This document shows, piece by piece, positions 1 through 8,648 of a stretch of 13,169 nucleotides of DNA. How positions within the stretch are numbered: the stretch's first letter is position 1; each line of letters opens with the position of its first letter. Both the position numbers and the translations under genes were made by a program. Source of the DNA: Bacteroidota bacterium (lineage in GTDB: Bacteria; Bacteroidota; Rhodothermia; Rhodothermales; UBA10348); NCBI GenBank assembly GCA_022571135.1, contig JACZYK010000041.1:1-13169 (forward strand), written 5' to 3'. The notes beneath the pieces were generated by a model. The model did no database searches. It saw nothing but the letters and a program-made list of their open reading frames with translations, and was not told where the DNA came from.

Positions 1-3000
1 GTTCCCCACGCCCGGCCCGGAACGTATTTGCAGGTTCGAACACGCTTGTGGCGACGTACGGATTGGGGACAACGAAAATCTCGTCAAGATCATCGACCGC
101 CTTTTCCTGCGAGAATGAAGGAGGTTGGAGCGTGAATGTGACACGGTCTCCCGTTTGAAAAGGTTTGGTCGTACGGAATCTCAGACTCGTTCCCGGAGAG
201 GGTGGAATGACAGGCGTATCCGGCTCCAGCTGAGGGTCCGGTGGAATGAGCCTGATTGTCCAGTTTGACTTCCAGCGGCCGGCCTGTAGAACAGGTTCGA
301 CGTCCGGCGTCTCGCCCGACACGATGACAATCAACTCCCCATGATCGTATGACGCATTCCGGAGTTCTGGATTATCCTCCAGAAGAATGAAGTTCTGCCT
401 CTTTCCGGTTGTCAGATTCGAGATATAGAAAGGCGTCGGTATTTCGAGCATCCCAAAAGCCAGGCGCATTGACGTGTCTGCGATAGCCTCAGTAAAATGA
501 ATCTCGAAATCTGCGGGCAGGGGGACGAATCGGCTGCTGACGGCCGGGCTGGCCGACGCCGGTCGTACCGCCGGCAAAAAGGTACCTCCATCGCCGACAA
601 ACCGTATCGTAGTGTCGATGACGGCGACTTCGGTATCGGTTCGGATGTCGACGACGAATCCTTCAAGCGGAGGAATTTCCCGAATTCCACCTGATATGAC
701 GCCCTCGTCGAGTACCGTGCCCGTAGTCAGGTTGGTCAGCCTGAATCCTACATTCGGATCGTTCTGCCAGACGGATGGGTTCGTGAAAGCGAGTTCGTAC
801 GTTGCGTTCTGCCGAATAACGGCCGGAGACGTGATATCGACAGTGATCGAACCGCTTCCGACTGTCTCGGCGATGAGTGTTCCGAGTTCCGGCGGAACGT
901 ACCCGGCCGCAGGGGCACGCGGAGTTACCATCGCCGTGTTCACATCCACGACTATATTGCCGGCAACGTCATTCTTGATGACCGCAGTCGTCAGACTCGG
1001 AGACAATCCGCGAGTCGCGCCATTGGGCTCCGTCAGGACGCTTCCATCGGGATTCCTTGCCACGAGGCCGCGGTCATAGGCCACGATGGCGTAGAAGTAG
1101 GTCTGGCCGTTCACCACATTGCGATCGATGAAACTGTGACGCAGGCCGCTATCCGTTCCCAGGTTGAATTGTACGCCGTTCACTGCGACCGGATGCGGTC
1201 CGCGCAGGCCGTTTTTCAGGTCGAATTGTGCGATGGGCTTCTGGAACGTTCGATTCCCGAAGGCATCCGTTACAGTCAGGTTTTCTTCGAAATTCGGCTC
1301 TGTGGAACGAAAAATGAGATAGCCCTCGAAGTCGAACTCCCTGAGAAACGGATCGAATGATTGCTCAGACAGATCATCCCAGACAAGCGAGACCTGGCCG
1401 TCTCCGGGAATGGCGGTCAGTACGGCTTTGTTTGGGGGGCGCGCGAATCTGTAATCGGCGTTGTAGATCTGCTGAACCGTTTCCTTTTTCCTGGCAAGGG
1501 ACGAGTTGTCGATCGTGCGCGGGTCAGTGAAGTCTTTCTCTGCAAAAATGAGCGCCATCGAGAATCGTTCGGTTTGACCGGCGCGGAGTGGAAACGGACC
1601 CGAAGAGAAGAACATCCCGAGGTTTCGACCGCCTTCCAGAACGATATCATCCAGGGGTGGAAGCGCCCGAGAGAATAGATTGAAGTTCTGTTTGTCGTCC
1701 GTCAGCTCGTAGTCATGGACATTGAAGATGGAGAATCCCGTAAGTCCGATCTGGTCCGACTCGTCCTTGTCGAGGCCATCAAAATTGGGTTCCCCGGAGG
1801 TCGGCATGCCATCTCCCTCACCGACGTCGCGTCCCGGGTAATTCTGAGCGGTAGGGCCGAGTCCGTCTTCTCCGACGTCGTCTCGAAGCGGCTCTTCAGG
1901 GTCCCATTGCCCATTATCATTCAAGTCCCGGAAGCCAAGCCAGTCCATTTCTTCGTCACCCGTCCACCAGCGACCTTCGACGAAAGCGGGTCGCCGCTCG
2001 AGTCCCAGGTAGAAGTTGTCAAACCTGGAAAGGTTGTAGTTCGTCTGGACGTATGCCCTGATCGCCTCCTTGCCTTCGATGAGATTTCCTGGTCCGCTGT
2101 CCCTTCTTTCGTCGGTAATTCCGTCCTCATCATTGTCGATGTTATCCGTTGAAATACCCGGCGATTCCAGGAAGGCGTAACCTGCAGTCCCGACTGGTCC
2201 CCACCTGCCGGGCGTTCCTATGCCGTCGAAATCCCATGCAAAGGCCAGGTCGAGTTTGGTGTTGTAGGCCCCTTCGTCGTCTCCGGAATCGTCCGTACCG
2301 CCTACGCCCCAGTCGATGTATTGGGAGAAATAAACTTCGTCGTAGTCGACCTCGCACTCGTTCGTTATTTCATAAAGCCAGAAAATAACGTCCTGTGCGA
2401 GAGGGTGATTCCACTGAAATCCGCGGGCAGCAACTTCAAGACCCAGTCCACCACGCGACATATCGGACGGACACGGATAGAACAGATAGGGCTCCTGGGT
2501 CCACTCGCGGTCAGGGCTGTCGTCGAATATGAAATAGGTTTCGACATCTGCATTCTGGACACCACGGCCGAAAAATCCGTTCCACTGCCCGGCCCATTCG
2601 ATCGGTCTGTCCGGCCATTCGGCAGGCCATGTGCCCGGCTCATCGCTTCTCGCGGGAGATTCCTGACGAGGATTCGAGTACCCGGGGACGGGCCCCCATC
2701 CCCACGGCTCTTTCGTGACAGGGTCGCGATCGATAAACTCGCGGTAGTTGGTGCTGATCGCTTTGAGAATCTTCCCTCGTGCATCGGTCGTCTTCACCGA
2801 AACAATAAAAGCGATACCGTCGATGTAAGAATGCCCGCTACCTTTGGGCCACTCCCCGGAGGGTTGACCCGGCCACCTGGCAATTTCACCGTGGTTGGCA
2901 TAGAGTGTGCGTGCTCTGTTGCCGTCCATCACGCCCCACTGGGTCAGTCTGGTGTTGCCGTGAGCAGGATCCGGAATCCTTTGCGCCAGCGTGGCGCTCG

Positions 3001-3049
3001 GGACAATTAGCATGGCCGATCCAATCAGGAAAAGAACGATACGTCTCAT
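1..3049 (-). CDS. Large secreted protein with FnIII-like domain and calcium-loop motifs, partial (C-terminus beyond window)
   Basis: One minus-strand frame runs from an ATG at 3049 to base 1 with no stop, giving at least 1016 residues. The N-terminus is a clear signal peptide (MRRIVLFLIGSAML, then ATLA before Q), so the protein is exported. Residues 302-314 contain a DxDxDGxxD loop, and 375-386 fit a complete DxNxNGxxDxxE calcium-type loop. Around 540-640 lies a fibronectin-III-like stretch (GDGQVSLVWDD, then FEGYLIFRS). Near 990-1005 the motif VVPNPYVA appears, which resembles segments near the C-terminus of large secreted FCB-group proteins. The start lies 18 bp after the TonB receptor stop with no competing promoter seen, so the two are probably co-transcribed. 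I see no catalytic motif. The function is unknown; a surface or periplasmic partner of the receptor is inference. No strong Shine-Dalgarno precedes the ATG, but the signal peptide fixes the start well. Confidence 0.85.
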   Translation of the reverse strand, partial: MRRIVLFLIGSAMLIVPSATLAQRIPDPAHGNTRLTQWGVMDGNRARTLYANHGEIARWPGQPSGEWPKGSGHSYIDGIAFIVSVKTTDARGKILKAISTNYREFIDRDPVTKEPWGWGPVPGYSNPRQESPARSDEPGTWPAEWPDRPIEWAGQWNGFFGRGVQNADVETYFIFDDSPDREWTQEPYLFYPCPSDMSRGGLGLEVAARGFQWNHPLAQDVIFWLYEITNECEVDYDEVYFSQYIDWGVGGTDDSGDDEGAYNTKLDLAFAWDFDGIGTPGRWGPVGTAGYAFLESPGISTDNIDNDEDGITDERRDSGPGNLIEGKEAIRAYVQTNYNLSRFDNFYLGLERRPAFVEGRWWTGDEEMDWLGFRDLNDNGQWDPEEPLRDDVGEDGLGPTAQNYPGRDVGEGDGMPTSGEPNFDGLDKDESDQIGLTGFSIFNVHDYELTDDKQNFNLFSRALPPLDDIVLEGGRNLGMFFSSGPFPLRAGQTERFSMALIFAEKDFTDPRTIDNSSLARKKETVQQIYNADYRFARPPNKAVLTAIPGDGQVSLVWDDLSEQSFDPFLREFDFEGYLIFRSTEPNFEENLTVTDAFGNRTFQKPIAQFDLKNGLRGPHPVAVNGVQFNLGTDSGLRHSFIDRNVVNGQTYFYAIVAYDRGLVARNPDGSVLTEPNGATRGLSPSLTTAVIKNDVAGNIVVDVNTAMVTPRAPAAGYVPPELGTLIAETVGSGSITVDITSPAVIRQNATYELAFTNPSVWQNDPNVGFRLTNLTTGTVLDEGVISGGIREIPPLEGFVVDIRTDTEVAVIDTTIRFVGDGGTFLPAVRPASASPAVSSRFVPLPADFEIHFTEAIADTSMRLAFGMLEIPTPFYISNLTTGKRQNFILLEDNPELRNASYDHGELIVIVSGETPDVEPVLQAGRWKSNWTIRLIPPDPQLEPDTPVIPPSPGTSLRFRTTKPFQTGDRVTFTLQPPSFSQEKAVDDLDEIFVVPNPYVATSVFEPANTFRAGRGE

Positions 3050-3067
3050 CAGCAGGATCTGAATGAT

Positions 3068-5752
3068 TCAAAAGTTGAACGATAGTCCGATCGTGACCTG
3101 TCGAGGTGCGGAATAGAAATTGGGTCGCTCGAAAAACTCATCCTTCGAATTCAATCCCTGGGGCTCCCCCGGAAAGAATCGGAGATTCGGGAAAGCGCGT
3201 CCGGTGTCTGTGTAGACCTGGATCTCGTTGCGCGTGTCGAGCAAGTTGAAAATGCGCGTAAAGACGGATACCGATAGCTTGCGCACCTCGATCTTTTTGA
3301 TGGCGTACAGATCGAAAATGGCTGTCCCTCGACGGCGGGCGGAATTTTCCAGGCCGATGCGCTCGTCGGCCAAGGAGGGGGTGTAGGGGAGACCGGTTCC
3401 GAGGCGTCCGATGAGCGTCGCCAACCAGTTTTCAGGATCGCCCAGGGTGACCGTTGCGTTTAACTGGTGGCGCCGGTCCCAATCGAGGGGAACGAGCTGT
3501 TTCTCTGATTCGATTCCCGCCCGCTCGTCCAGGAGAACAGAACGTGGATCGCTCGCATTTCCCTGGGCGATCTGGAACGTATAATCGATCCCCAGACCGA
3601 ATCCTCCCGATAGTCTTCTATCGAATGTGAGAATGAATCCCTTTACCTGTCCGTAATCCCTGTTTATGAACCGACCGTATTTCTCGAGCTGGAACGGCTC
3701 GTCAAATCCCGGTTTGATGACCTCAAGACGTGTTCCGAGCAGATTTCGGATATCCTTGAAGTATACCGTCACCTCAACGCCGATCATTTCGGAGAAGGCC
3801 TGCTGCAGTCCGATCTCGTATGCGACCGTGCGTTGTGGTTCAAGATCGGCATTGCCGAACGCGCGGTTGACTCCTTCTTCCGGATCGTAGATATAATCGG
3901 GATTCGTAAACAGGAATTGAAAAGGCGGCATCTGGAAGAAGTGACCGTAGGCGATATGAACGACGCCTCGTTCGGATAGGGGGTAGGCAAGACCAAATCG
4001 AGGAGAAAGCTGAAACTTTGCAACCGTCGGGCGGCGGGTGGATGACCTGGGTCGCCCGAAATCGTCCAGGACCTCTCCTCTGGCATCAAAGTAGTCCAAG
4101 CGGATGCCCGCATTCACGATCATGAAGTCGAACTCCATCTTGTCCTGAAGGAATGCGCTTGCCTCAATCGGTTTCTCCTCATAGAGAACATGATCTGGCG
4201 TATCTGGGATGGGAATAGCCGGCTCGAAATTTGTCGAGGCGTTGTTCTTGACTTCGAAATCGTCAAGAAACAATACGTGTTGTTTGAATTCGACGCCGGC
4301 TTTGATCAGGTGTTGCCTGGATACCTGACTCGTGAAGTCGATTCGCCCGATCAGCGTTCTGGTCTTCCGCCGGAAGTGATTCATGCGGGCACCGCCACGG
4401 AAGAATGAAAAGTTCCCCCCCAACTGGCGCAGGGCATTGTCTCCCGGATACCTTGCATCCAGTGGATCCGCGTACACGAACGATTTGACTTCGTTCTTGA
4501 AATAGGCTCCCTTCACCTCCATGAAACTGGACGTCCCGAAAAGTTGCGTGTACGTGGATGTCAGCGACCATGAATCTCCGAACGTCGTCGGAATTCCCTC
4601 CGGATTGTAACGGAAAAGGTGGTCGTAGTCCTGTCCTTCGTCGCGCTGGACGAGCAGATTTGCCGTCAGTTTATTCACGCCGAATAAACGGGTTGTCAGT
4701 TTGAATTGACCTGTCGACTGTTTACCCCAGTTCATCGAAGAAAAGGAGCTGTCCCCGAGTGCGGGAACGAACACTTGCCTGCCGTCGATGTCGATAATCC
4801 TGCCCGTATCCGCTTCGGCGCCCAGCGGTCGGACGATGTTTCGGCCGTACAGGTAGCCGTCGTTGTTCACGAATCGTCCGGAGGCGAAGAAGGTCAAGCG
4901 ATCTCCGAACCCCGGTACCGGGCCGCTGAAGGTACCCTGCAACTCGTACGTGTCGGTGGGCGATATTTTTCCGATTCGTTGATACAGGTCCGTGTCGGAC
5001 GTCAGATAGTCTCCCAAATAGGCGCTGAATGAGCCTTCGTATTCCTGTGCTCCGTCCTTTGTCACGATATTCACGACGCCCGACTGGGCCTGTCCGAACT
5101 CTGCATTGAAAGTTCCGCTGATGATTTGGACTTCCTGTATCGCGTTGTTTTCAACCTGAAATGCGAATGTCTGGTCGTAGACGTCGTTGATCGGCACACC
5201 GTCGACCAGGTAGGCGACCTCGCCCATTCGTCCACCTCGAAAGTGCCCGTCCACAACACCCGCCTGGAGGTTGATCACGTCCGAAAAGTTCAGGACAGGA
5301 AGGTTCTGGAGCTGCTCGGCAGAAATCGAGGTCGATGAGGACGTAAGGTCGCGCTGCACAAGCGGACGCTTGGCAATGACCACGACCTCCTCCCCCTCGA
5401 AAATTTCCTCGTGCAGCTCGAAATTGATCTCGGTCGTTCTGTCGATCTGGACGCGAACATCTTCCACGATCATGGTTGAAAAACCTATGAACGAGGCCTG
5501 AACGCTGTGCGTGCCCGGTCGGACACCGATGATGAAGTAGTATCCATCCAGATCGGTCGTGGTGCCCTGCACCGTTCCGGAGATAATGACATTCACGCCG
5601 GGTATGGTTCGACCCGTGCCGACATCGATAACAGTACCGGCGATCTTACCCGTTGTCTGAGCTGTAACAGTGATTATTAAGAACAGGCTCATCACGAGCC
5701 CGAGGGAGACGCGTAACGTGAACCGCTCCGATCGAACAAGACTGAATAGCAC
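3068..5752 (-). CDS. TonB-dependent outer-membrane receptor with carboxypeptidase-regulatory-like domain
   Basis: This gene encodes an outer-membrane beta-barrel importer powered by TonB/ExbBD. Numbering from the GTG at 5752 (894 residues), there is a signal peptide at 1-31 ending TVTA before Q. A CarboxypepD_reg-like beta-sandwich follows at about 33-114 (GTVIDVGTGRTIPGVNV, then DLDGYYFI). Next come a hinge with EEVVVIAKRP and a plug domain at about 140-235 (YLVDGVPIND, then SGVVNIVTKDG). The rest is a long barrel ending in aromatic SFNF, as expected for outer-membrane insertion. It is shorter than typical SusC proteins and no SusD follows, so it is better described as an Oar-like or general TonB receptor. 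The substrate cannot be read from sequence; context suggests a carbohydrate. The start is uncertain. The frame stays open to a TTG at 5824, but that stretch encodes the hairpin at 5787-5812. An ATG at 5692 would leave a signal peptide with no positive charge. The GTG retains RSERFTLR before the hydrophobic core and is preferred. Confidence 0.9.
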   Translation of the reverse strand: MLFSLVRSERFTLRVSLGLVMSLFLIITVTAQTTGKIAGTVIDVGTGRTIPGVNVIISGTVQGTTTDLDGYYFIIGVRPGTHSVQASFIGFSTMIVEDVRVQIDRTTEINFELHEEIFEGEEVVVIAKRPLVQRDLTSSSTSISAEQLQNLPVLNFSDVINLQAGVVDGHFRGGRMGEVAYLVDGVPINDVYDQTFAFQVENNAIQEVQIISGTFNAEFGQAQSGVVNIVTKDGAQEYEGSFSAYLGDYLTSDTDLYQRIGKISPTDTYELQGTFSGPVPGFGDRLTFFASGRFVNNDGYLYGRNIVRPLGAEADTGRIIDIDGRQVFVPALGDSSFSSMNWGKQSTGQFKLTTRLFGVNKLTANLLVQRDEGQDYDHLFRYNPEGIPTTFGDSWSLTSTYTQLFGTSSFMEVKGAYFKNEVKSFVYADPLDARYPGDNALRQLGGNFSFFRGGARMNHFRRKTRTLIGRIDFTSQVSRQHLIKAGVEFKQHVLFLDDFEVKNNASTNFEPAIPIPDTPDHVLYEEKPIEASAFLQDKMEFDFMIVNAGIRLDYFDARGEVLDDFGRPRSSTRRPTVAKFQLSPRFGLAYPLSERGVVHIAYGHFFQMPPFQFLFTNPDYIYDPEEGVNRAFGNADLEPQRTVAYEIGLQQAFSEMIGVEVTVYFKDIRNLLGTRLEVIKPGFDEPFQLEKYGRFINRDYGQVKGFILTFDRRLSGGFGLGIDYTFQIAQGNASDPRSVLLDERAGIESEKQLVPLDWDRRHQLNATVTLGDPENWLATLIGRLGTGLPYTPSLADERIGLENSARRRGTAIFDLYAIKKIEVRKLSVSVFTRIFNLLDTRNEIQVYTDTGRAFPNLRFFPGEPQGLNSKDEFFERPNFYSAPRQVTIGLSFNF

Positions 5753-5786
5753 GGCTCGACGCAGTAATGATGAAAGGACACGAAAG

Positions 5787-5812
5787 TCCCCGGGGAGATT
5801 ACTCCCCGGGGA
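5787..5812 (-). terminator. Strong hairpin between T9SS lectin gene and TonB receptor gene (terminator or attenuator)
   Basis: This is a perfect 11-bp stem with a 4-base loop: TCCCCGGGGAG, TAAT, CTCCCCGGGGA on the minus strand. It begins 16 bases after the TAG stop of the T9SS protein gene and lies upstream of the receptor gene. Each arm contains the self-complementary TCCCCGGGGA. The sequence after the stem (CTTTCGTGTCC) is pyrimidine-rich but has no true U-run, so full termination is doubtful. Partial attenuation, or protection of the upstream mRNA 3' end, fits as well. Confidence 0.65.
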
Positions 5813-5828
5813 TCCGGTTTGCAATCGC

Positions 5829-7397
5829 CTATTTCAAAAGTACCATACGGCGTGCCAGCATTTGTCCGCTCACATCCAACACGTACAGATACACCCCGCT
5901 CGAAAGGCTGGAGGCATCAAACGTCACGGTGTGCCGACCTGCAAGCATCCGTACACTGTTGACCAGAGTGGTCACGCGTTGTCCCAGCATATTGTAGACG
6001 CTCAGCGTGACCTTTCCCTGTTCTGCCATATCGAACGTTATCAACGTTACTGGATTGAACGGATTCGGGTAATTCTGGTGGAGCTCGAAGCTGCTTGGAA
6101 GTTCGTCGGCTATATACTCATCTTCGATGCCCGTGGCGACGAGCGCACTGCTACCGAGTGGTATGATGGATATATCGTCCCAGTAGGTAATACCGTCGAA
6201 CGCGTGGTAGTAACGCAGCCGCATTTCGACGCCCACGGCGCCCTCCTTGGGATATGCGACGACTGCGTACTGTTTCCACCCGCTCGAAGTTTCCTGAACG
6301 TAAAGCGGGATCAACTGTTCGGCTGGTGCGCCATTGAACTCGCCCGTGAGCGTGACGTCAACACCACCGATCTCTCCCCATCCGGCAGCACCGCCTTCGA
6401 GGTTCTCGTACCACAGCGCGGTCATACCAATGTTGTTCTGTCCCGTCCCGATCGTGGTCGGGTCCGAATTCCCTTCGTGTTTGACCCAGAAACTAAAGAG
6501 TACCGGTTCGCCCGCCGTCACCGGAACACGCGCGGAAATGGCAGGGGTCTCATCTTGGTTCGCGCCGTTTGTTTCGATACGCAGACTGTAATTCCCCGTA
6601 TGCGCATCCGCATTCGAGACGTACTGGAAGTGGGGTTGGGCGGCGGGGAAGTCGCCCCCTGATGCCATGCCATTCCACCAGTAATACCAGTCGTCACCGG
6701 AGTCCATGTTCGCATTGAACCAGTCACCGGCCCATCCGTCGACGGTGTCGTCCGCTTTGCGGATAAAGATGTCCTCGAAATAAGCGGTGCCCGTGGCATT
6801 GGCGCCTTTTCGGAACGTAATGCGTACGCTCGTAGCCGCCTTTTCGCTCGGGAGGGCAATCGCTCCGAGCGACAGGCTCGAGAGTTCTACCCAGCCGCCG
6901 CTCGAGGCCGCATCCTGCGGGAGGTCGAGCACGACCGGGCCGCCCAAGAGGTCGGTGCCTCCGGGCGCGTCGAAAAACTCGAAGACGAGCTGGAACTTGT
7001 CGTCGTCGGTGGCTGGAGAAGTATTGACGCCGTCGGTGTATACCCAGCCGCCAACGACAATTTCAGGATTGAGGAAGCCGGGAAGGCCTTCCACCCATGC
7101 GCGGACGGCTTCGGACTGCGCCCAGCTTGCTGCTCCCGTTCCGGAGAGTTTCAGACTGTAGGTCGGCGTACGGGATTGTTCGCTCGACCACTCGGCGCCC
7201 GAACCGGTCGCTTCCCAGTAGGCCGGACTCTGGACTTCGAACCCGCCGTTCGACAGGAGATTGATCGCCGAATTGGCGGAGAGCACATCAGCCAGCTTAT
7301 TCTGGGCTACGGCAGGACCGATCAATAGAACGGAACCCAGTACCGGCAACGCGATGCGCACAAGTCGATTAAAACCGTGCTGTAATAAGTGTTTCAT
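5829..7397 (-). CDS. Secreted two-domain carbohydrate-binding-like protein with T9SS type A sorting domain
   Basis: The product is 522 residues. An SD-like AGAGG five bases before the ATG at 7397 sets the start, and another in-frame ATG at 7415 is less likely. Residues 1-31 are a signal peptide ending AVA before Q. Two jelly-roll, CBM4/9-like modules follow. The first is at about 45-215 (LLSNGGFEVQSPAYWE, then SLKLSG and AYFEDIFIRK). The second is at about 225-420 (HTGNYSLRIETNG, then LFSFWVKHEG and ITYWDDISI). The C-terminal 85 residues are a T9SS type A sorting domain (QNYPNPFNPVTLITF, then VYNMLGQRV, SSGVYLY and a final RRMVLLK). The protein should be exported by Sec, pass through the type IX system and be anchored at or released from the cell surface. 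No glycoside-hydrolase active site is visible, so binding without catalysis is inferred. It sits between the LacI gene and the receptor gene, which suggests ligand capture at the surface. CBM assignment rests on fold-type patterns only; the T9SS domain is certain. Confidence 0.9.
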   Translation of the reverse strand: MKHLLQHGFNRLVRIALPVLGSVLLIGPAVAQNKLADVLSANSAINLLSNGGFEVQSPAYWEATGSGAEWSSEQSRTPTYSLKLSGTGAASWAQSEAVRAWVEGLPGFLNPEIVVGGWVYTDGVNTSPATDDDKFQLVFEFFDAPGGTDLLGGPVVLDLPQDAASSGGWVELSSLSLGAIALPSEKAATSVRITFRKGANATGTAYFEDIFIRKADDTVDGWAGDWFNANMDSGDDWYYWWNGMASGGDFPAAQPHFQYVSNADAHTGNYSLRIETNGANQDETPAISARVPVTAGEPVLFSFWVKHEGNSDPTTIGTGQNNIGMTALWYENLEGGAAGWGEIGGVDVTLTGEFNGAPAEQLIPLYVQETSSGWKQYAVVAYPKEGAVGVEMRLRYYHAFDGITYWDDISIIPLGSSALVATGIEDEYIADELPSSFELHQNYPNPFNPVTLITFDMAEQGKVTLSVYNMLGQRVTTLVNSVRMLAGRHTVTFDASSLSSGVYLYVLDVSGQMLARRMVLLK

Positions 7398-7569
7398 AGT
7401 TGCCTCTTCGAACATGTGATTGAAAGTCTGTATGCATGAATCTCAGGACACCCGATGGGTGTTACCGCATTATGTTTTAAACTACCCGGTGCGGTACCGG
7501 GGATATATTCTCAGCCCGGATGAGCACTGATAATAGGGTTGTCAATGCTGTCCACGGACGGCGTGTACA
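7398..7569 (-). promoter_or_regulatory. Regulatory region upstream of the T9SS lectin gene, with two inverted repeats
   Basis: This 172-bp gap separates the LacI stop from the T9SS gene start. It holds CCCGGT-N5-ACCGGG at 7485-7501 and an imperfect inverted repeat (8 of 9 positions) at 7506-7514 / 7527-7535, either of which could be an operator. A CATAAT hexamer on the minus strand just downstream of the first repeat could be a -10 box, but no good -35 is spaced to it. A perfect TTGACA at 7540-7545 likewise has no -10 partner. Regulation of this gene by the adjacent LacI protein is likely from context; the exact site is not established. Confidence 0.35.
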
Positions 7570-8613
7570 CTAGCTGGAGGCTCGCACGATGAGTTCGGTG
7601 GGGACCTTAACGGTATGGGAGCCCCTGTCGTACAACAGCTGACTCGGGGACAAATCCGACATCTGCTCCTTCAGGTATCGAATAGCCAGTTCGCCCATCT
7701 GCTCCTTGTAGACTCGAACAGTGGTGAGTGGCGGATGGGATTGTTCAGCACGCGGAACGTCGTCGAATCCGACGACCGCAATGTCGTCAGGTACGTGTAG
7801 TCCACGCCGGGCTGCCTGATCGAGAACGCAAAATGCCAGAGCATCGTTGATACAAAAGACGGCCGTGGGTGTCGGGTAGCACGAAAACAGTCGTTCTGAC
7901 AAAACCATTCCGGTTTTGTAGACCGGCTCACCTTTATCTTCAATGATTATGCGCGCCGGGTTGAGAGACTCACCCGCAGCATGAATGGCGAGCTGAAAGC
8001 CTTCAAAGCGCTCGCTCAGGCTGGGATGACTCATGTCTGCTCCGAGGAACGCAATATCGCTGTGTCCACGATCAAGCAGGTGCTCGACCGCAGCGCGGGC
8101 TCCCCCGAGGTTGTCGATGACCACGGCCGAGTACGCATCCATCTCGAAGTCGATCAGGATAACCGGAATTCCAGCGCCTTCGAGCTCTGTAAAGAAGGCA
8201 GGATCTACCTTTCCCGCAACGATGATTCCGTCGACGTTACGCTCTCGAAGAAAACGAGGCGTGTGTTCGATCGGGACGTACTCTTTTGGTATGGTCGTAA
8301 GTAAGATGTACCAGCGCTGATTATCTGCTTCGAATTCCGTTCCCAGGAAGATTCGCGAATAGAAGGTCTCGCTCCTCGTAAAATGATCCGAGCGTACTAC
8401 GAACCCGATATTTCCCGTTCTGCCCGACGATAGGTTCCGGGCGGCCCGTCTCGGCGAATAGCTTAGTTTTCTGGCGGCTTGGAGCACTCGCGTTGTCGTT
8501 TTGGGACTGACGTACCCCTTCCTGTTCGTCACGAGCGATACTGTGGAGATGGCCACGTCTGCCTCCGCAGCCACATCCTTGATCGTACTACATTTCGTGA
8601 CTGTACGGAACAT
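7570..8613 (-). CDS. LacI-family transcriptional regulator
   Basis: The product is a 347-residue cytoplasmic DNA-binding regulator of standard family length. The N-terminal LacI helix-turn-helix spans about 10-30 (TIKDVAAEADVAISTVSLV). The hinge region at about 51-64 (SYSPRRAARNLSSG) has Leu61 at the position that in this family inserts at the centre of the operator. The periplasmic-binding-protein-like effector domain follows from about 65 (GNIGFVVRSD, RNVDGIIVAG, VVIDNLGGARAAVEHL, then DIAVVGFDD and PPLTTV). These proteins typically bind a sugar or related effector. The frame is open to a TTG at 8658, but that lies upstream of the predicted transcription start, so the ATG at 8613 is preferred. 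There is no Shine-Dalgarno. The gene precedes the T9SS lectin and TonB receptor genes on the same strand, making it their probable local regulator. The effector is unknown. Confidence 0.94.
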   Translation of the reverse strand: MFRTVTKCSTIKDVAAEADVAISTVSLVTNRKGYVSPKTTTRVLQAARKLSYSPRRAARNLSSGRTGNIGFVVRSDHFTRSETFYSRIFLGTEFEADNQRWYILLTTIPKEYVPIEHTPRFLRERNVDGIIVAGKVDPAFFTELEGAGIPVILIDFEMDAYSAVVIDNLGGARAAVEHLLDRGHSDIAFLGADMSHPSLSERFEGFQLAIHAAGESLNPARIIIEDKGEPVYKTGMVLSERLFSCYPTPTAVFCINDALAFCVLDQAARRGLHVPDDIAVVGFDDVPRAEQSHPPLTTVRVYKEQMGELAIRYLKEQMSDLSPSQLLYDRGSHTVKVPTELIVRASS

Positions 8614-8632
8614 GGAGGGCTGTGATACTTTG

Positions 8633-8646
8633 TCGAAACGCTTCGA
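8633..8646. promoter_or_regulatory. Candidate LacI-family operator (autoregulatory)
   Basis: TCGAAACGCTTCGA is a 14-bp near-palindrome, symmetric at 12 of 14 positions. It has the even symmetry and central CG typical of LacI/CcpA-type operators (core AAACGCTT). It lies at the expected transcription start of the LacI gene, just downstream of the -10 candidate, where bound repressor would block initiation. Assignment is by pattern and position only. Confidence 0.45.
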
Positions 8647-8648
8647 TA

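Noticed and set aside
2321..3010. A 229-codon plus-strand open frame and several others in 400-3010
   Set aside because: The minus strand carries one continuous frame with a signal peptide through the whole stretch; the plus-strand frames are its shadows.
3068..5752. Calling the receptor SusC
   Set aside because: It is shorter than usual SusC proteins, and the next gene is not SusD-like; a general TonB-dependent receptor is the safer name.
5753..5824. Upstream TTG start for the TonB receptor
   Set aside because: The added residues are encoded by the hairpin and precede an otherwise normal signal peptide; there is no ribosome binding site.
5670..6662. A 330-codon plus-strand open frame opposite the T9SS lectin and the receptor start
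   Set aside because: It overlaps two well-supported minus-strand genes and the hairpin; its translation is low in pattern and rich in Arg/His, as shadows are.
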